A stretch of 59,352 nt of DNA. Source: Phellopilus nigrolimitatus. Taxonomy: Eukaryota > Basidiomycota > Agaricomycetes > Hymenochaetales > Hymenochaetaceae. How positions within the stretch are numbered: the stretch's first letter is position 1; every line of letters begins with the position of its first letter. The DNA lies in contig JAJOHG010000157.1 of the NCBI GenBank assembly GCA_021029095.1, positions 1 through 59,352 on the forward strand. Direction: 5' to 3'. Shown here one piece after another: positions 10,978-22,247 of this stretch. Under the pieces are notes generated by a model. It had not been told where the DNA came from, searched no databases, and was given only the letters and a program-made list of their open reading frames with translations. A program made the translations under genes and the position numbers.

Positions 10978-11839
10978 GCTCGCTGTTGAAAAGGCCGGGC
11001 TGAGAGTGTTGAGAGTGAACCATATCAGTACTATGTTGAATGATCGAGAGACTGCCGTTACTCGTACGTATATAAACCATCTTTCGAAGCCAAAGCGACG
11101 ATGCAGTAGCTTTGATTGTAGGTGTCAACCTGTCGCCGCTACCCTCCGCATCGACAGGCCCACATGAAGCTGACAATAAGGTCGACTACGACCTCTTTCC
11201 TGGAAGGAAGTAATGTAGGCGACGGCGGACATCAAGTGGACAAGTTTAACTCCTTAAGGTGACGAGACGATGCTTATGTAATCCAACTCAAATCCAACCT
11301 CCCTTTTCTGACTTTTTCATTATTAAATTGCTGCTAAGTAGATGTGTCTACTCGCCTACGCGCTTTTGTACACACAAACATATGTAATCAATGCAGATGA
11401 GAATATAAAAAAGGAGAATCGGATATCGCGAACGAGTCTAAAAAGAATCAATGCGCAGAAGGTTGAATGTAGATGGAGAAAAAGAACAGCCTTGGCCTGA
11501 AATAGGATTCGGAAAGCGGAAAGAGATAAGTAGATGTCAGGGAGCAGAAGGCAGATGCAAAGGAGTGAGTGTGTTTGTATACATGTAGATGGACTGATGC
11601 GATGTGGAGTTGTGGAAATGAAACATACAGCAATTCAAGTGTGTCTTCGAGTGAGTTGATGTATGGTGGAGGAAGGAAAGATGCAAAACGACGTTTACGA
11701 TGGCGATGTTCCAAGTCCCGAAAGTCCATGCGTAGTGACGCTAGTCAGTACTTATGACAGTTATAAGGTAACATGGTCAATAGTGACCGGTGTGAGAGTG
11801 AGACGGACGAGAAAGGAGGTCCAGCAAGAACATTCGCAT
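10978..11839. other. Intergenic region between the small gene and the TRP/Flc-like gene
   Basis: I see no supported gene here. The part from about 11350 to 11839 lies immediately downstream of the TRP/Flc-like gene on the minus strand and is pyrimidine-rich on that strand, consistent with a 3' untranslated region. A TTCTTTTT-like stretch occurs, but no clear poly-A signal can be fixed. Confidence 0.4.
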
Positions 11840-14800
11840 TCATTGTGATCTCCGCCCCTCTTCTCGCTCCCGCTCATCATCTATAGTGGCAAGCGCACCG
11901 GGGCGCTCTACGTTCTCTGACATTCGCGGCAGCGCCGCCGACGGCGTCCAACTCTCCCGCTGGCTCCCTTTCCGTCCACCGACGGAAGAATGTGGTGTCG
12001 AGGGCGTCGTCGACGAGGCCGAGCTGAATCGCGCTGTCGCGGGCGAGTGGCCCGTATGCGACATGCCGCCCTCCATATCTAGTCTATCGAGCCCGAGACC
12101 CTCGTACGACGGGCGGCGCGGGAGGACCGAGCCGAACCCAGAGTCGGACGTGTCCCCGGGACTCGGATACGCCGAACTCGCATAGTACGATGGCGCGAAG
12201 GCAGACGACGCCGTTGGAGTCACCTCCGGATACGGCTCGTTCAGTGTAGGATCTAACGGGATGTTGTGCTGTGGCGTCGGGTTGCGCGGACGGTCCGTGT
12301 TGAGCAGTTCCGGTTGAGACGCCGAGGGTGTCTCGCGCGCAAAGGCGTCCACGACGCCCCTTTTCTCGTCCATGACCGAGTCCTCCGCCGGTTCCGGAAT
12401 TGGGCCGACACGCCACGACGAGCCGATGCGCGTGCCAAAGCGTGCTGCAATACGCTCGCGCCAAAGCGTGCGCAAGCCGAGGTTGACGAGCGTGTTGATG
12501 AGCATGAGGATCACGGAAAAGCCGAAGATGACGACGATAACGAAGCCGATGACGACGCGCGGGATGGCGTCGACGTTGAAGCTCTCGACGAACGCGAAGC
12601 TGAGCCCGACCGCGAACACGCGCGCGACGGCGAGCGTGGAGGCGAGCACGTCACCGCCGCGTGTCTCGTTCGGCTTAAGTACAAGCGTCGAGCCCAGAAC
12701 AGCAAGCTCGGTGATGAGCAGGATGATGACCTGGGTGAGGCCACTGGCAATGGCGAACGCGATGATGATGGCCCTCACTAAGACCGCGGAGAGCGGAATG
12801 AGGAAGAAAAACCAGCGCTGATGGCGGTACTGAATGTAGAGGGGCCCGGAGGACATGAGGTGAGGAGTGTCCCGGTAAAGCGTCCACGGGCGTTCGCGTC
12901 GGACGAAGCGGATGGTGAGGTATGAGGGGTAGATAATGGCTCCAAGGACGGCAAGAAGGGTAATAACTGAAAAGAGTGTCGCGAGCCAAGAGTCCTTCAA
13001 AGTCCATTGGTGGAAAGCAAATATCGCTACCGGAAAATAGACGATGAGAGTCTATGAGAGATTTGAACTGTTATCCCTCGCTGGATATGAAAAGGAACTT
13101 ACCAGTCGTAAAGCCCAAGCTCTGGAGAACCAAGGATAGTATTCTTTCCATTCCTCCAATTTCCCTGCACTCTTCTCCTTCTTCTCTCTAGATCTCAATA
13201 CGAGAACCAATACACCCCATCCGACGGCAAGAACGAACAGAGCGATAGCAGTGAGCATCAACAGCGTTAGGAACACGCTCATGAACGCATTCGCCGTGCT
13301 GATTCCGATCGAGTTCACAAACACGGGGATGCCCGCATCCAAGACGTTCGACGACGACGAGGTCACGGTCGCCACGTCCCTCTTCACGGCCTGCTTCGCA
13401 CCACCCACGAGGAAGTTTGCAGCAATCTTCGTCTGGAGGTCCTGTACAGCGGAGGTGGCCTCCGCGCCCCCGCCCGGCATGACGTTATACGGGCTGAGGC
13501 GGCGATTGACGAGCGCAACGCCCGTGCCGCCCGCCGCGTCGCTCATCGTACCACCCGTGAGATGGCGCATGTTGTTGATCGCGCCCTGTATACTCAAGCC
13601 ATTCGACGATTCGAATAGACCGAGCGCCCACGCGAAGTTGGCCGCGAACGCGCGATACACAACAGGGTAATTGAGGTCGAGCAGTGCACTGGCGGCGATG
13701 GATTGGTAGAGGCCGAAAAGATCGAGTAGACGGAATGGTGCGCGGGCCTCAGGAGAGCAGAGGAGCGAGTGGAGGAGTGCGGAGAGTAGCGCGAGGAAAG
13801 CGAGCGCCCCGGTGCCCCACCCAACGCCGCGCTGGCGCGTAGACCACCCGTTAGAGAGCGTCGCCTGCACACACGCCTTGACTTCGCCGGTGTCGACACG
13901 GGTCAACGTGAGCTGCGCAAACGCCTCAAGGTCGGGGATTTTGTATGCGATCGCGGGAAGGTGGCTCGCGACGTCGATGGTGCTAGGCAGTGGGATTGTC
14001 TCGGTCCCGACGAAGTTGTACGTAGGGAGCGGGCAAAGAACGCCGTTGAGGATGTTGCAAAGGTCGAGGGTGATATTGAGAGGCTGCATGCCGTAGACGT
14101 TGACAGCAAGGTTGGCGGTCACGTTGACGTTGGCTTCAACGGAGGCGGCAGATACATTGAAGAAGATGGACTGATTGGCAGCGAAGTAGACGATGTCGAA
14201 TTTCTCGACAAGGACGAGCTCAGGAGGGGCGCAATACGAGACCGACGAGGTAACTGTCGTGTCGCAAAAATAAGTCAGAAAAGCGCCCAAAACGAAGTAA
14301 TTAAGCAGAGAAGAGCGCGTCGATCAAGTGTAAATCCTATTTGACTGGCTGGAAGCGCCGTAAAACCTCCATTTAGAGTGATCCTCGCAGGATGGTGAGC
14401 AAATGCACCCACGCCAAACCAGTGCACTCCTGCGCAAACAAATGGTCACACGCGGCGAGCCATGGACAGAAAGACACGTCGAGTGGATCCGCAGTCTGGA
14501 GATTACCTGCGACGCCAGCCAATTCTGTCTCTTATCGCCATGGATTCGAAGTGATCATGTTGTCCCACCATGACATACAATTCGTCCGTCCATCCAAAGA
14601 GTTGTCCAATTCAGCTGATTTAGTCATATCCGAGGACACATAACAGCACCCCCCGCACTCGGTAGATCTCGAAAGAAGTGCATGAAACTCGCCGGCACTG
14701 CCCGCTTGACCGCCCGTCTACGTCCCGCGCGCATGAATAAGACTCTCACGAACGCTTTTCAATCCGCCCTAGGCCACCGCCCTCCCATTATCCAACCACC

Positions 14801-14964
14801 GACCAGATCGGATTTCCTCTCAAACGAATCGACGCACCCTCCATCAAATCCAGAGAATTGTACTCACATAAGACTTCATCTCTTGCATTGACAAAAGGAA
14901 CGAGCGCGAGACCGGCGAGCGTCGCAACAACGCACCGACGCAACCTGGCGGCGGAAGAAAACAT
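11840..14964 (-). CDS. TRP/Flc-like fungal membrane protein (3 exons)
   Basis: Exons 14964-14868, 14253-13103 and 13051-11840 total 2460 nt (819 codons plus stop), with all junctions in frame. Residues 1-27 form a signal peptide (MFSSAARLRR, hydrophobic core, VNA cleavage-like site). Next is an extracellular or luminal domain with SSVSYCAPPE and paired cysteines, matching the ML-like domain of this family. About nine hydrophobic segments follow through the TRP-like core, including FLALLSALLHSLL, ALFVLAVGWGVLVLVL and VVIGFVIVVIFGFSVILML. The Ser/Pro-rich C-terminal tail of about 190 residues is probably cytoplasmic. Family members are linked to FAD transport into the ER, cell-wall maintenance or calcium flux. 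The exact role here is not deducible. The first intron is long (614 bp). The gene looks intact. Confidence 0.85.
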
Positions 14965-15197
14965 GTCGACCAGACCTGCGGTCAAAGCAGAAACAAAAAT
15001 CCGGAAAATAGAGAGAAAAAAAAGGCGGAAGCAAAGAGAGACGACGAGTGGTCGCTGAGGAGGTGATGTGAGATGTAAAGCCAGTTGTTGTCGCGAGCCG
15101 CCTTTTCAGAGCGCTGCGTAAGGCACAGTGAACGCGGAGGAAAACAATAGGGCAGGTCCGGATTTAGCAGTCGGTGTGTGTTTTGGCCACGTGCGGG

Positions 15198-15224
15198 TCG
15201 CGATGCGTGCGTGCGTGCGTGCGT
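15198..15224. repeat. GCGT microsatellite
   Basis: A short tract of consecutive GCGT units (GCGTGCGTGCGTGCGTGCG-type) lies upstream of the TRP/Flc-like gene. Confidence 0.7.
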
Positions 15225-17744
15225 TGTTCCTTGTGCTCCTGATTCGAGCGCTCGTCGTTGTCTTCGCTGTGTCGCGCACTTATAGAGCGTACGTCGTCGG
15301 CGAGGTCATGGTGCGAAAGCAGGATGAAGCAGGGTGAAATGGTCTACTTTCAAGCGAGCCGGCTTTCCGTAGTCTGCGAATCCATGGCTTTCCCACGCCA
15401 CTTTTGTTATCTACGGCCTGCGTGTCTTTTTCGACGACGTCAATTCTACGTCGTCTCCCCTTGGCAACTGTCTCGTGCTTACTGCGCAAGCTGCTTTATT
15501 CTCTGGGGATGCATTTTCCACCTCCCTCGTATTTTTTTGAGCAGTTAGTTTTTTTCAAGCTTTTTCGTGCAATATAGGTCTCCCGATGTGCTTCGGCATC
15601 TCTCGGCCCTGACACAGGCCGCCTCACACATCAAGTTCGTGCAGCTCACACGCCTCGGACACGACTTTCCAATCATACACGAGCGCGCAGCGAGCGGTGA
15701 TCGTTCATGCAAAGGACTAAGAACATCTAAGTCAAGCCTCAGTCGCATCGCTTTCGCGAAAAGAGCCTTGTGTCAATGATCTGGATGTCTCGGCTGTATT
15801 CTAGGGCGGTCGCGATTCGTACATGTGTTCTAAAGCTGCTTATCTAAAGTGCAACACACCAATGCCATTACAATCGAGGTTTGGTTTGATACGTGCACGA
15901 AATCACTTATTTCTATTTGACCCATCAAATGGAGGAGGCGTGCGACCAAAGGCGGAAGGAATATCTTCTACGAAGAGTGGTTTCTTGTCGACTTACGTCC
16001 TTGACTGTATCGTCTATGTTCTGGCTGTCGAATTCTTCGCAACGTGATGAACATGCATCGTCCTACTATAAGACCAGCGTCCAATTCCGAAATGATTAAT
16101 GGAGCGATACCTTTCTGGTGACCGATGCAAAGTTGATAGTCTTCTCCCTCGCCACTCTCCCCGTTTATTATGGTCGACACCCTTCGAGCCTATAATCTCA
16201 ACTTTGCGTATCTGCAAGCAAACAGACGCGGCCAACCATCTTGAAAGGAAATAGTGTTGATTTGAGTTTTCTCTGAGCACTGAGGAAAAAACCAGAGTCA
16301 CTGTAAGAGGCAGCTGATACCGGGATGAGCCAGGCTAGCCAGTATCAGATATCCCCCCGGTCCGACTCCTTCCACTGCAATGCTCGATGCCACCTATCTT
16401 CGTAATCACCGCGCTCGGATACTTCATGTCGGGAGTATATGGACCTGGATAAGACTTATGAAGTTCTCGCTGCTCGCTGGTGATTGCATCACCACCGGTT
16501 TCTCGGGATGTCGGCCCTGTCACTCAGGCACCGGCATGTCGACACGATGACGGAAGCACATTACATAATCCACTCGCTTCCCGCACATCCGGGTCGGCCT
16601 TGCTGGGTCTATTTCCGCTCTTCCTGCTCTCTTTGGTCTCTCCCGACACATCCGTCGATTCGAAATATGCTCGGGAGTGCCTTTTTCGAGCGGTCCGTGC
16701 AGTGCAGCGGGACCTGCTGCACTGGACCCCGGTCTTTACTTTGAAAACCATGAAAAATGAGGTAGAGGCTGCTTTTTGAAACGGCACTCGTCTCGGTTTC
16801 TTGCTTGGATGATGTTTCATGGCACGGTAGCTCATTTTGTTTTGTCAAGTTAGAGAGCATATTTTTCTTCCTTCCGCTATCGGAATAAAGTGATGCTATC
16901 CGGTTGTCTCCTACCGAACATTTGGACTGGGCAGTGGGCACGGCAGGCGTGCTTTGGCAGACTCAAATGATCTTGATGATGATTAGCTACCAGCACTCCG
17001 AATCATAATTACTTTACTCGAGCTTTCTAGCATTACACAATGCTATGTTTCCGCGATCTCATTCGACCAGATCTGCCTCAACCCCAACGTACGGAATTCG
17101 ACATTGGCACAACGCGGTTGCGGACGGTAAGTACATCCTGTGCTCGCCGTTCTTTCATTCAAGCATGCACACCATCGCATCAATCTAATGTAGCTGATAG
17201 TACTCAGTCACCTAAGCTTCTTAGGTGCATTGCCCGTGGGACTGTATCACTTGTGGCTTCGCTACATGTGGCCCGGCGCTATTAGGCGCGGGGGCGATGA
17301 CTCTCTCTCTCGAAAAACAACCTCAGTGATACGTACAGACGTGTTCGATTCACTGATCCACACAAGTCATTTTCACCTCGACAACGTTCTCTGTTCTTCT
17401 AATCTACTCGAAGCTCGGAAATGACTGCGCGAACAAGTTGCAAGCACGCGCTTCCGCCCGTTCGCGGTCCTCCAGGTCGCACGACCCATCGCACATCGCG
17501 CACCCACAGCGGGGGCGGTGCGCTGATGTTCTCAACCCAAGTATCGTCGAAGGCGGTGGAAGGGCTTCCGCGTTGATCCCGGGCCATATGGAGGTCCCTG
17601 ATCGCCCAGAAGCCATCGTCATCGTGATCTAAGGCTGATTTCTCTCAATTGTAAGCGACATTTCGTTAATAATCCCGCGTCGAACCCAGCCGTATCTATA
17701 TACTTGCGTGAGGCGGTGAAGCGCAACACCTTCTTTAACTTGTT

Positions 17745-18354
17745 CTATGATGCTAACAAATGACCTTCGATAAATCTCAAGCAGTAGATTTCGATGCGAT
17801 TTTCAGCAGCAAGCACTGTATAATGACCGCAGCAGCCCCCATCTCGTCTTTCGGAAACCCCGGGGTGAACGCGCATATATACGTCCGAATAATCGCGCAG
17901 TTCCAGGACTGACTCGATTTTGCGATGGAAGCGGGGGAGGGTTGTGCTTCCTTCGCTGAGCGAAGCGATGGTGTTCCTCGCGCACGTATGGTCCTGGCGC
18001 GTTCTATGTGCGCGGGCGGCCCGCGCAGGGGCTCCTGTTGAATTGCATCTACGTATGCAGCTGCCGTATCGCCTTTCGCAAAGTCTCGTACGCTTCTGAG
18101 CTCTGGCTTCTCTCAAACGCCTTATGATCGAATATCGAATTCAAATGTGCCTCGTGCGCGCGGTCCGTCTCCTTAGTGCGGCGCTCGTCAATAAGGGGAC
18201 CTGATGCATAGTGCACGGCAGCACGCATTTGAAGTTTGTCGGAAGCGGGTGGAAAGCAGGGCATTTTAAGATTCCAGCCCAGGACAGCGCCGACTCTGAA
18301 GCAGACTTCCTGACTCTGGTGTACGGAGTTAAAGAAACTCCAGGGCGATGCCAT
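17745..18354 (-). other. Weak candidate gene remains, unrecognised
   Basis: Two minus-strand frames, 18354-18049 and about 17990-17745, have protein-like stretches (for example DERRTKETDRAHEAHLNSIF and ELRDYSDVYMRVHPG). They could be exons of one gene, but I cannot find a frame-preserving splice between them, and I recognise no family. The region may be a decayed gene or chance. Confidence 0.2.
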
Positions 18355-19854
18355 ACCGCCATTCTAGTTGCATGGTTCTTGGCATACGACTTGCACCTGA
18401 CTTGCTCAGAATTGAATTCTAGACGAATTGATCCTCTCGGCTCGCAGACATGTCAGAACGTTAGGACTCTTTAAGCTTCAAAGAAGCTGCAGCTTGAAAC
18501 GGTCAAGGTGAATGCACATCAGATTCTTTCGGCACTGACATGCGGTACTCCTGAGGATTTCCGTCTCCGCACCGTATCGGCTGCACCCTTCTCTTCCGCG
18601 CCGTATCAGCTGCGCCTTTCTCCCAAAACCGACGCCGAACGGCTTAGAAACGAGATTAAAGACAGAAACCGCTGTATACCTCGGTCATATGCATAGTACC
18701 ACCGTCGAACCACACTAAACTCGAGTTTTCGGCTCCGTACACAGGACTACGCAGAGCAGAGAGCAAGGCTTAGAGTTCAAAAGATGAATTGTATTGCTCA
18801 GTGTTCATGGCCTTCGTGGATCTGCAGATCCCACGTACTCTGTAAGTAAGTAGGTATACTACATGTAGTCTAAGCCCAAAACAATCAGGCTCCGGCTGGC
18901 GGCTGGTACGAACCTACGTTGTCATGGGAGATGGTCTCGATGCAGAAGAGGGCAAGGACTCGCGGGAAAGACCTAAAGTGGCTCAGCACGTATCCCGCCA
19001 CGCGTGGCGGCTCGCCTCAAAAATAAATAAGTAATAGCTCAAATATGAAATGAGGGGAGGGAGGTAAATCGTTCGTCTAACGCGCTCTGGCTGCGTACCG
19101 TGAGTATTTTTCTGCAAAGTAAGAGGAGAGTCCCGGGAGAGGCTTAGTCGGGACGCCCTTCGCGCCTCTCCTTGCAAACGTCGTGTCTCGTCGCTCGGCT
19201 CCTCACGCTCTCCCGGAAACATATGACTCCGAGACTCGAGCTAGCCCCTGGACGGGGGGCCAAATTTCGTCCCGCATTGCAGAGTTCCGTGTCGCTTTTT
19301 CCACAGGCGGCTCAGAGAGCATAGACATGTGCGCCTCGCGCATCCCGCTCCGAGAGCGGAGAGCGCCCGCCGCCGCCCGTCCCTCCTGGCTTTCCAGAGA
19401 CAAAACGCCCGTGTGCCTGCGTCTAGCGGGGGTGCGTGCGGCAAGACCGAGCGGGGCGTTCTGGCCTCTACGTACCCTGCTGCTCGCTTTTCTCTCATCC
19501 AGAATCGCCTCGCCCGAAGACTGCATGTTCGCGCTCCTCTGCCGTGCGCCAGCCCGCCCGTACGCGCGTCCGGACAGCTCCCCTCGAGCCGCAAGGGATT
19601 CGCGCCGGCTCCGAGGCCGGGATCGCAGACCCCCTGTATTATTTTCTAGCTCTTCGGCCTCGGCCATAATCCAGCGCCCCCGCACATCGAATGCAGAAAC
19701 ACCCGCGCTCTGTCCACGTACGGCGGCGCTGGGAGCGGCGCCGGCGATCACGCCCACGCGAGGAGCCGGGGCGATACACAGATCATCGCGCAGAGGCGCA
19801 TGCATGCATGCGCGCACCGCCCCAGTCAGGCAGATCAAGCTTCGGGAGGAACTC

Positions 19855-19891
19855 GATTTTGATTTTTGATTTTTGATTTTTGATTTTTGAT
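19855..19891. repeat. GATTTTT minisatellite
   Basis: Five consecutive 6-7-bp GATTTTT-type units are followed by a T-run. The tract abruptly separates a GC-rich segment from a mixed one. Confidence 0.8.
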
Positions 19892-20818
19892 TCTTTTTTT
19901 AGGTGCTGCTGTGCTGCATATTGCATACTGCATACTGCACGGGCGTGGGCGTGGGCGGCCAGGCTGCTTTGCGCGCGGGTGCGGGGTCTTTTTTTGTTGC
20001 TCTTTTGTTCTCGTACGTATTTTTATTTATTTATTTATCTGTTGTTCTGGAGATTTTGTTTTGTTTTGTTTCGGGTCGTTTCGTATTCGATACGATGCGG
20101 GGCGGGCAACGAGCGAGAAGCGTGCGCGCGGCCGGGCCGGCAGGCAGGCACAGCCTGCGGGAATCAGGAAGCCTGGCGGGGAGAAGAACGGGATAAATAA
20201 ATAAACTCGCGAGCGCCGGCTCGGAGTTTGCATTTTGATGGCGCGCGTGCAATGTGCAATGTGCGTTTTTTTTTGATGGGGGCGGTGATGCGGGCGGGGT
20301 GATGTGTGATGTAATGTGATGACGTGGGCCGGGCGCGCGGCGCGCGGCGCGACGCGACGCTTGCGTTTGTGGATTGTGTTTGTGGATGCACTGCTTTCGC
20401 CCCCGCGACACCGCGTCACCGCGTGCTCGCTCGCTCGCGCTGATATATGCGCGCAACGCATGGTTCGGTTTCTTGCTTTCCCTGTTTTTTTCTCCTTTCG
20501 ATTTTTATGCTTTTCGTTTTCTCGCTTTCGGCCCGCTTGTTTACGTGAAACGGCATATGTATGCGGACTGTCTGTCCGTTGCGAGCGAGCGAGCGAGGAG
20601 CGTGCGGAGCGCGGCGCACAGGGGCGGTGTTTGTCTTTACTCAAATGCCTTCGCTTTTATATATTTTTTGACACGCGAACTAGATATGTCTTGTTGTTCG
20701 CGGAAGCAAAAAGTGGATGGGTCTTTATCGCGCTCGCAAGAACGTGTGCAGCGCGCGCGGACGAACGAGCGACAGCGCAGTGCCATACACGTATACGAGT
20801 GGAAACAGGCTTCAACTT

Positions 20819-20837
20819 CCCCCCCCCCCCCCCCCCC
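20819..20837. repeat. Poly-C tract
   Basis: A run of about 19 C on the plus strand. Such tracts are length-unstable and prone to sequencing error, so the exact number is uncertain. Confidence 0.8.
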
Positions 20838-21959
20838 GGCGGATCGGCGCGTGCCCATGTGGTCGGTCGGTCCGCTTGCGCAAGGCGAGGCAAGGCGAGG
20901 CGATGCGGACGGCGGAAGAGCCGTTTAGGTAAGGCGGCCGACCAATGGTGATGGACTCTTGGGAGAGCTTCTCGTGATGAGGCGCGGCTCGTATGCAACT
21001 GGGCTGGCCGAACGGAAAGCGACGACTGAGGACCCGGCGCGATGGATTGTACATGTACAGTATATCACGAATTTTAGAGAGGAGGAGGGGCGGGAGCGAG
21101 ATATTGGTATTTCAGTTATTCGGTATTTAGGATTCAGTACGGAGTCCGGAAGACAGGGCTTATCTTGTCTTCGCTGATCACTCGAAGAAGGCAGATATGT
21201 TTTGTTCTCACCCCTTTTTTGTTTCATGATCGGTACGGAGCATATGTAAGTTTTGGGGCGAGTGAAAATAAATTTATGTTTGTTTTCTCTGTTTATTTTT
21301 ATTTTTTATTTTTTAATCGCGCTTCGACTTGGTCATCATCATCATCACCGGCAGCGCATTGACGCGACGCGGGCACGGCCCTGAGCTAGGACTGGCGGGT
21401 AAGGTAAGCGCTTAGCGGAGAGACGACGATCAGGAACGCGAACGCGGACGCTCGGAAGCGAGGAGGCGGAGGCTGAGCCCCGCGATGACTAATGCATACG
21501 TGTCCGACGAGACCGAACGTTCTACTATTTTGTGCTGATTCTGATTCTGCGGAAAGGGGCTTGGCAGGGGAGCACACGGACGCGAACTTTGTCGGGCAGG
21601 AAAGGAAACTTTGGAAAGGGAGTGGGTGCTGATGGGAGGAGGGAGAGCGGCGGCGAAGAGAGGCCGGTTGAGGGAAAAATTGGCAGCGCGGCGGGGCCGG
21701 CAGGAAGCTAAGCAGGTGGCGGCGCCTGCCGGGGCCGGACGCAAAGAGGGCAAGCAGAGGGTTGGGATCAGTGGAACGCAGGATTGGTGATAGAGTGGGC
21801 GTGCGGGTGCATGTGACAAGGCGGTGCAACGAACAGAACAGGCTCGGGTTGAAACACACTGGACGACCCGACTATGGCTGGCGCGGTGCAGATGCTCTCT
21901 AATGACAATCCGCTGATCTAGCCGATAGATCTGTCCCGTGTGCTACATCTCTTCTCGTG

Positions 21960-21972
21960 TGGTTATATATAA
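21960..21972 (+). promoter_or_regulatory. TATA-like box upstream of the Zn2Cys6 gene
   Basis: TGGTTATATATAA lies about 280 bp before the chosen ATG at 22248, followed by pyrimidine-rich DNA typical of fungal transcription start regions. The position suits a promoter with a long 5' untranslated region. Confidence 0.4.
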
Positions 21973-22247
21973 TCATCATCCCTTCTCCGCCTCCTCCTCC
22001 TCCTCCTCTCTCGTTCGTTCGTCTTTCCTTCCGCCTTTCTGCTATGGACGTTTCGCCTTTGTTTTCCTTCTACCTTTAGTATTTTTTCCCGCCCTTGTCT
22101 TTCCCTGTCTCGCCTCGACGCGTCCATTACCGCGCACTCGACTCGACTCGACTTCCTCGGCTCCCGAACTCGAACTCGCATCCGACCCAACCTTGTACTA
22201 CCTGCTACTGCCATATACGACCAACGCCGACGATCACGAGTCCCCAC

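Larger units (their letters stand above)
14965..22247. other. 7-kb region with almost no supported genes
   Basis: This gap separates the TRP/Flc-like gene (transcribed leftward) from the Zn2Cys6 gene (transcribed rightward), so both promoters lie inside it. Open frames are short, differ by strand and lack recognisable domains, apart from one weak candidate at 17745-18354. GC content rises sharply from about 19.2 kb. Simple repeats at 15198-15224, 19855-19891 and 20819-20837 are annotated separately. Long overlapping open frames on both strands at 19.2-19.9 kb probably reflect GC richness rather than genes. Confidence 0.5.

Noticed and set aside
10895..11176. Single-exon minus-strand gene ending RPFQV
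   Set aside because: Another frame over the same DNA splices in frame to 10859-10469 and starts with MMRPVSR, which is the better model.
11886..12821. Plus-strand frames opposite the TRP/Flc-like gene
   Set aside because: They are antisense shadows; the minus strand has signal peptide, transmembrane helices and frame-preserving introns.
19183..19869. Long overlapping open frames on both strands (228 and 211 codons)
   Set aside because: Very GC-rich sequence has few stop codons. Neither product shows domains or plausible introns.
20027..20951. Several open frames on both strands near the poly-C and GC-rich tracts
   Set aside because: Low-complexity Arg/Ala-rich products with no homology-like motifs; composition artefacts.
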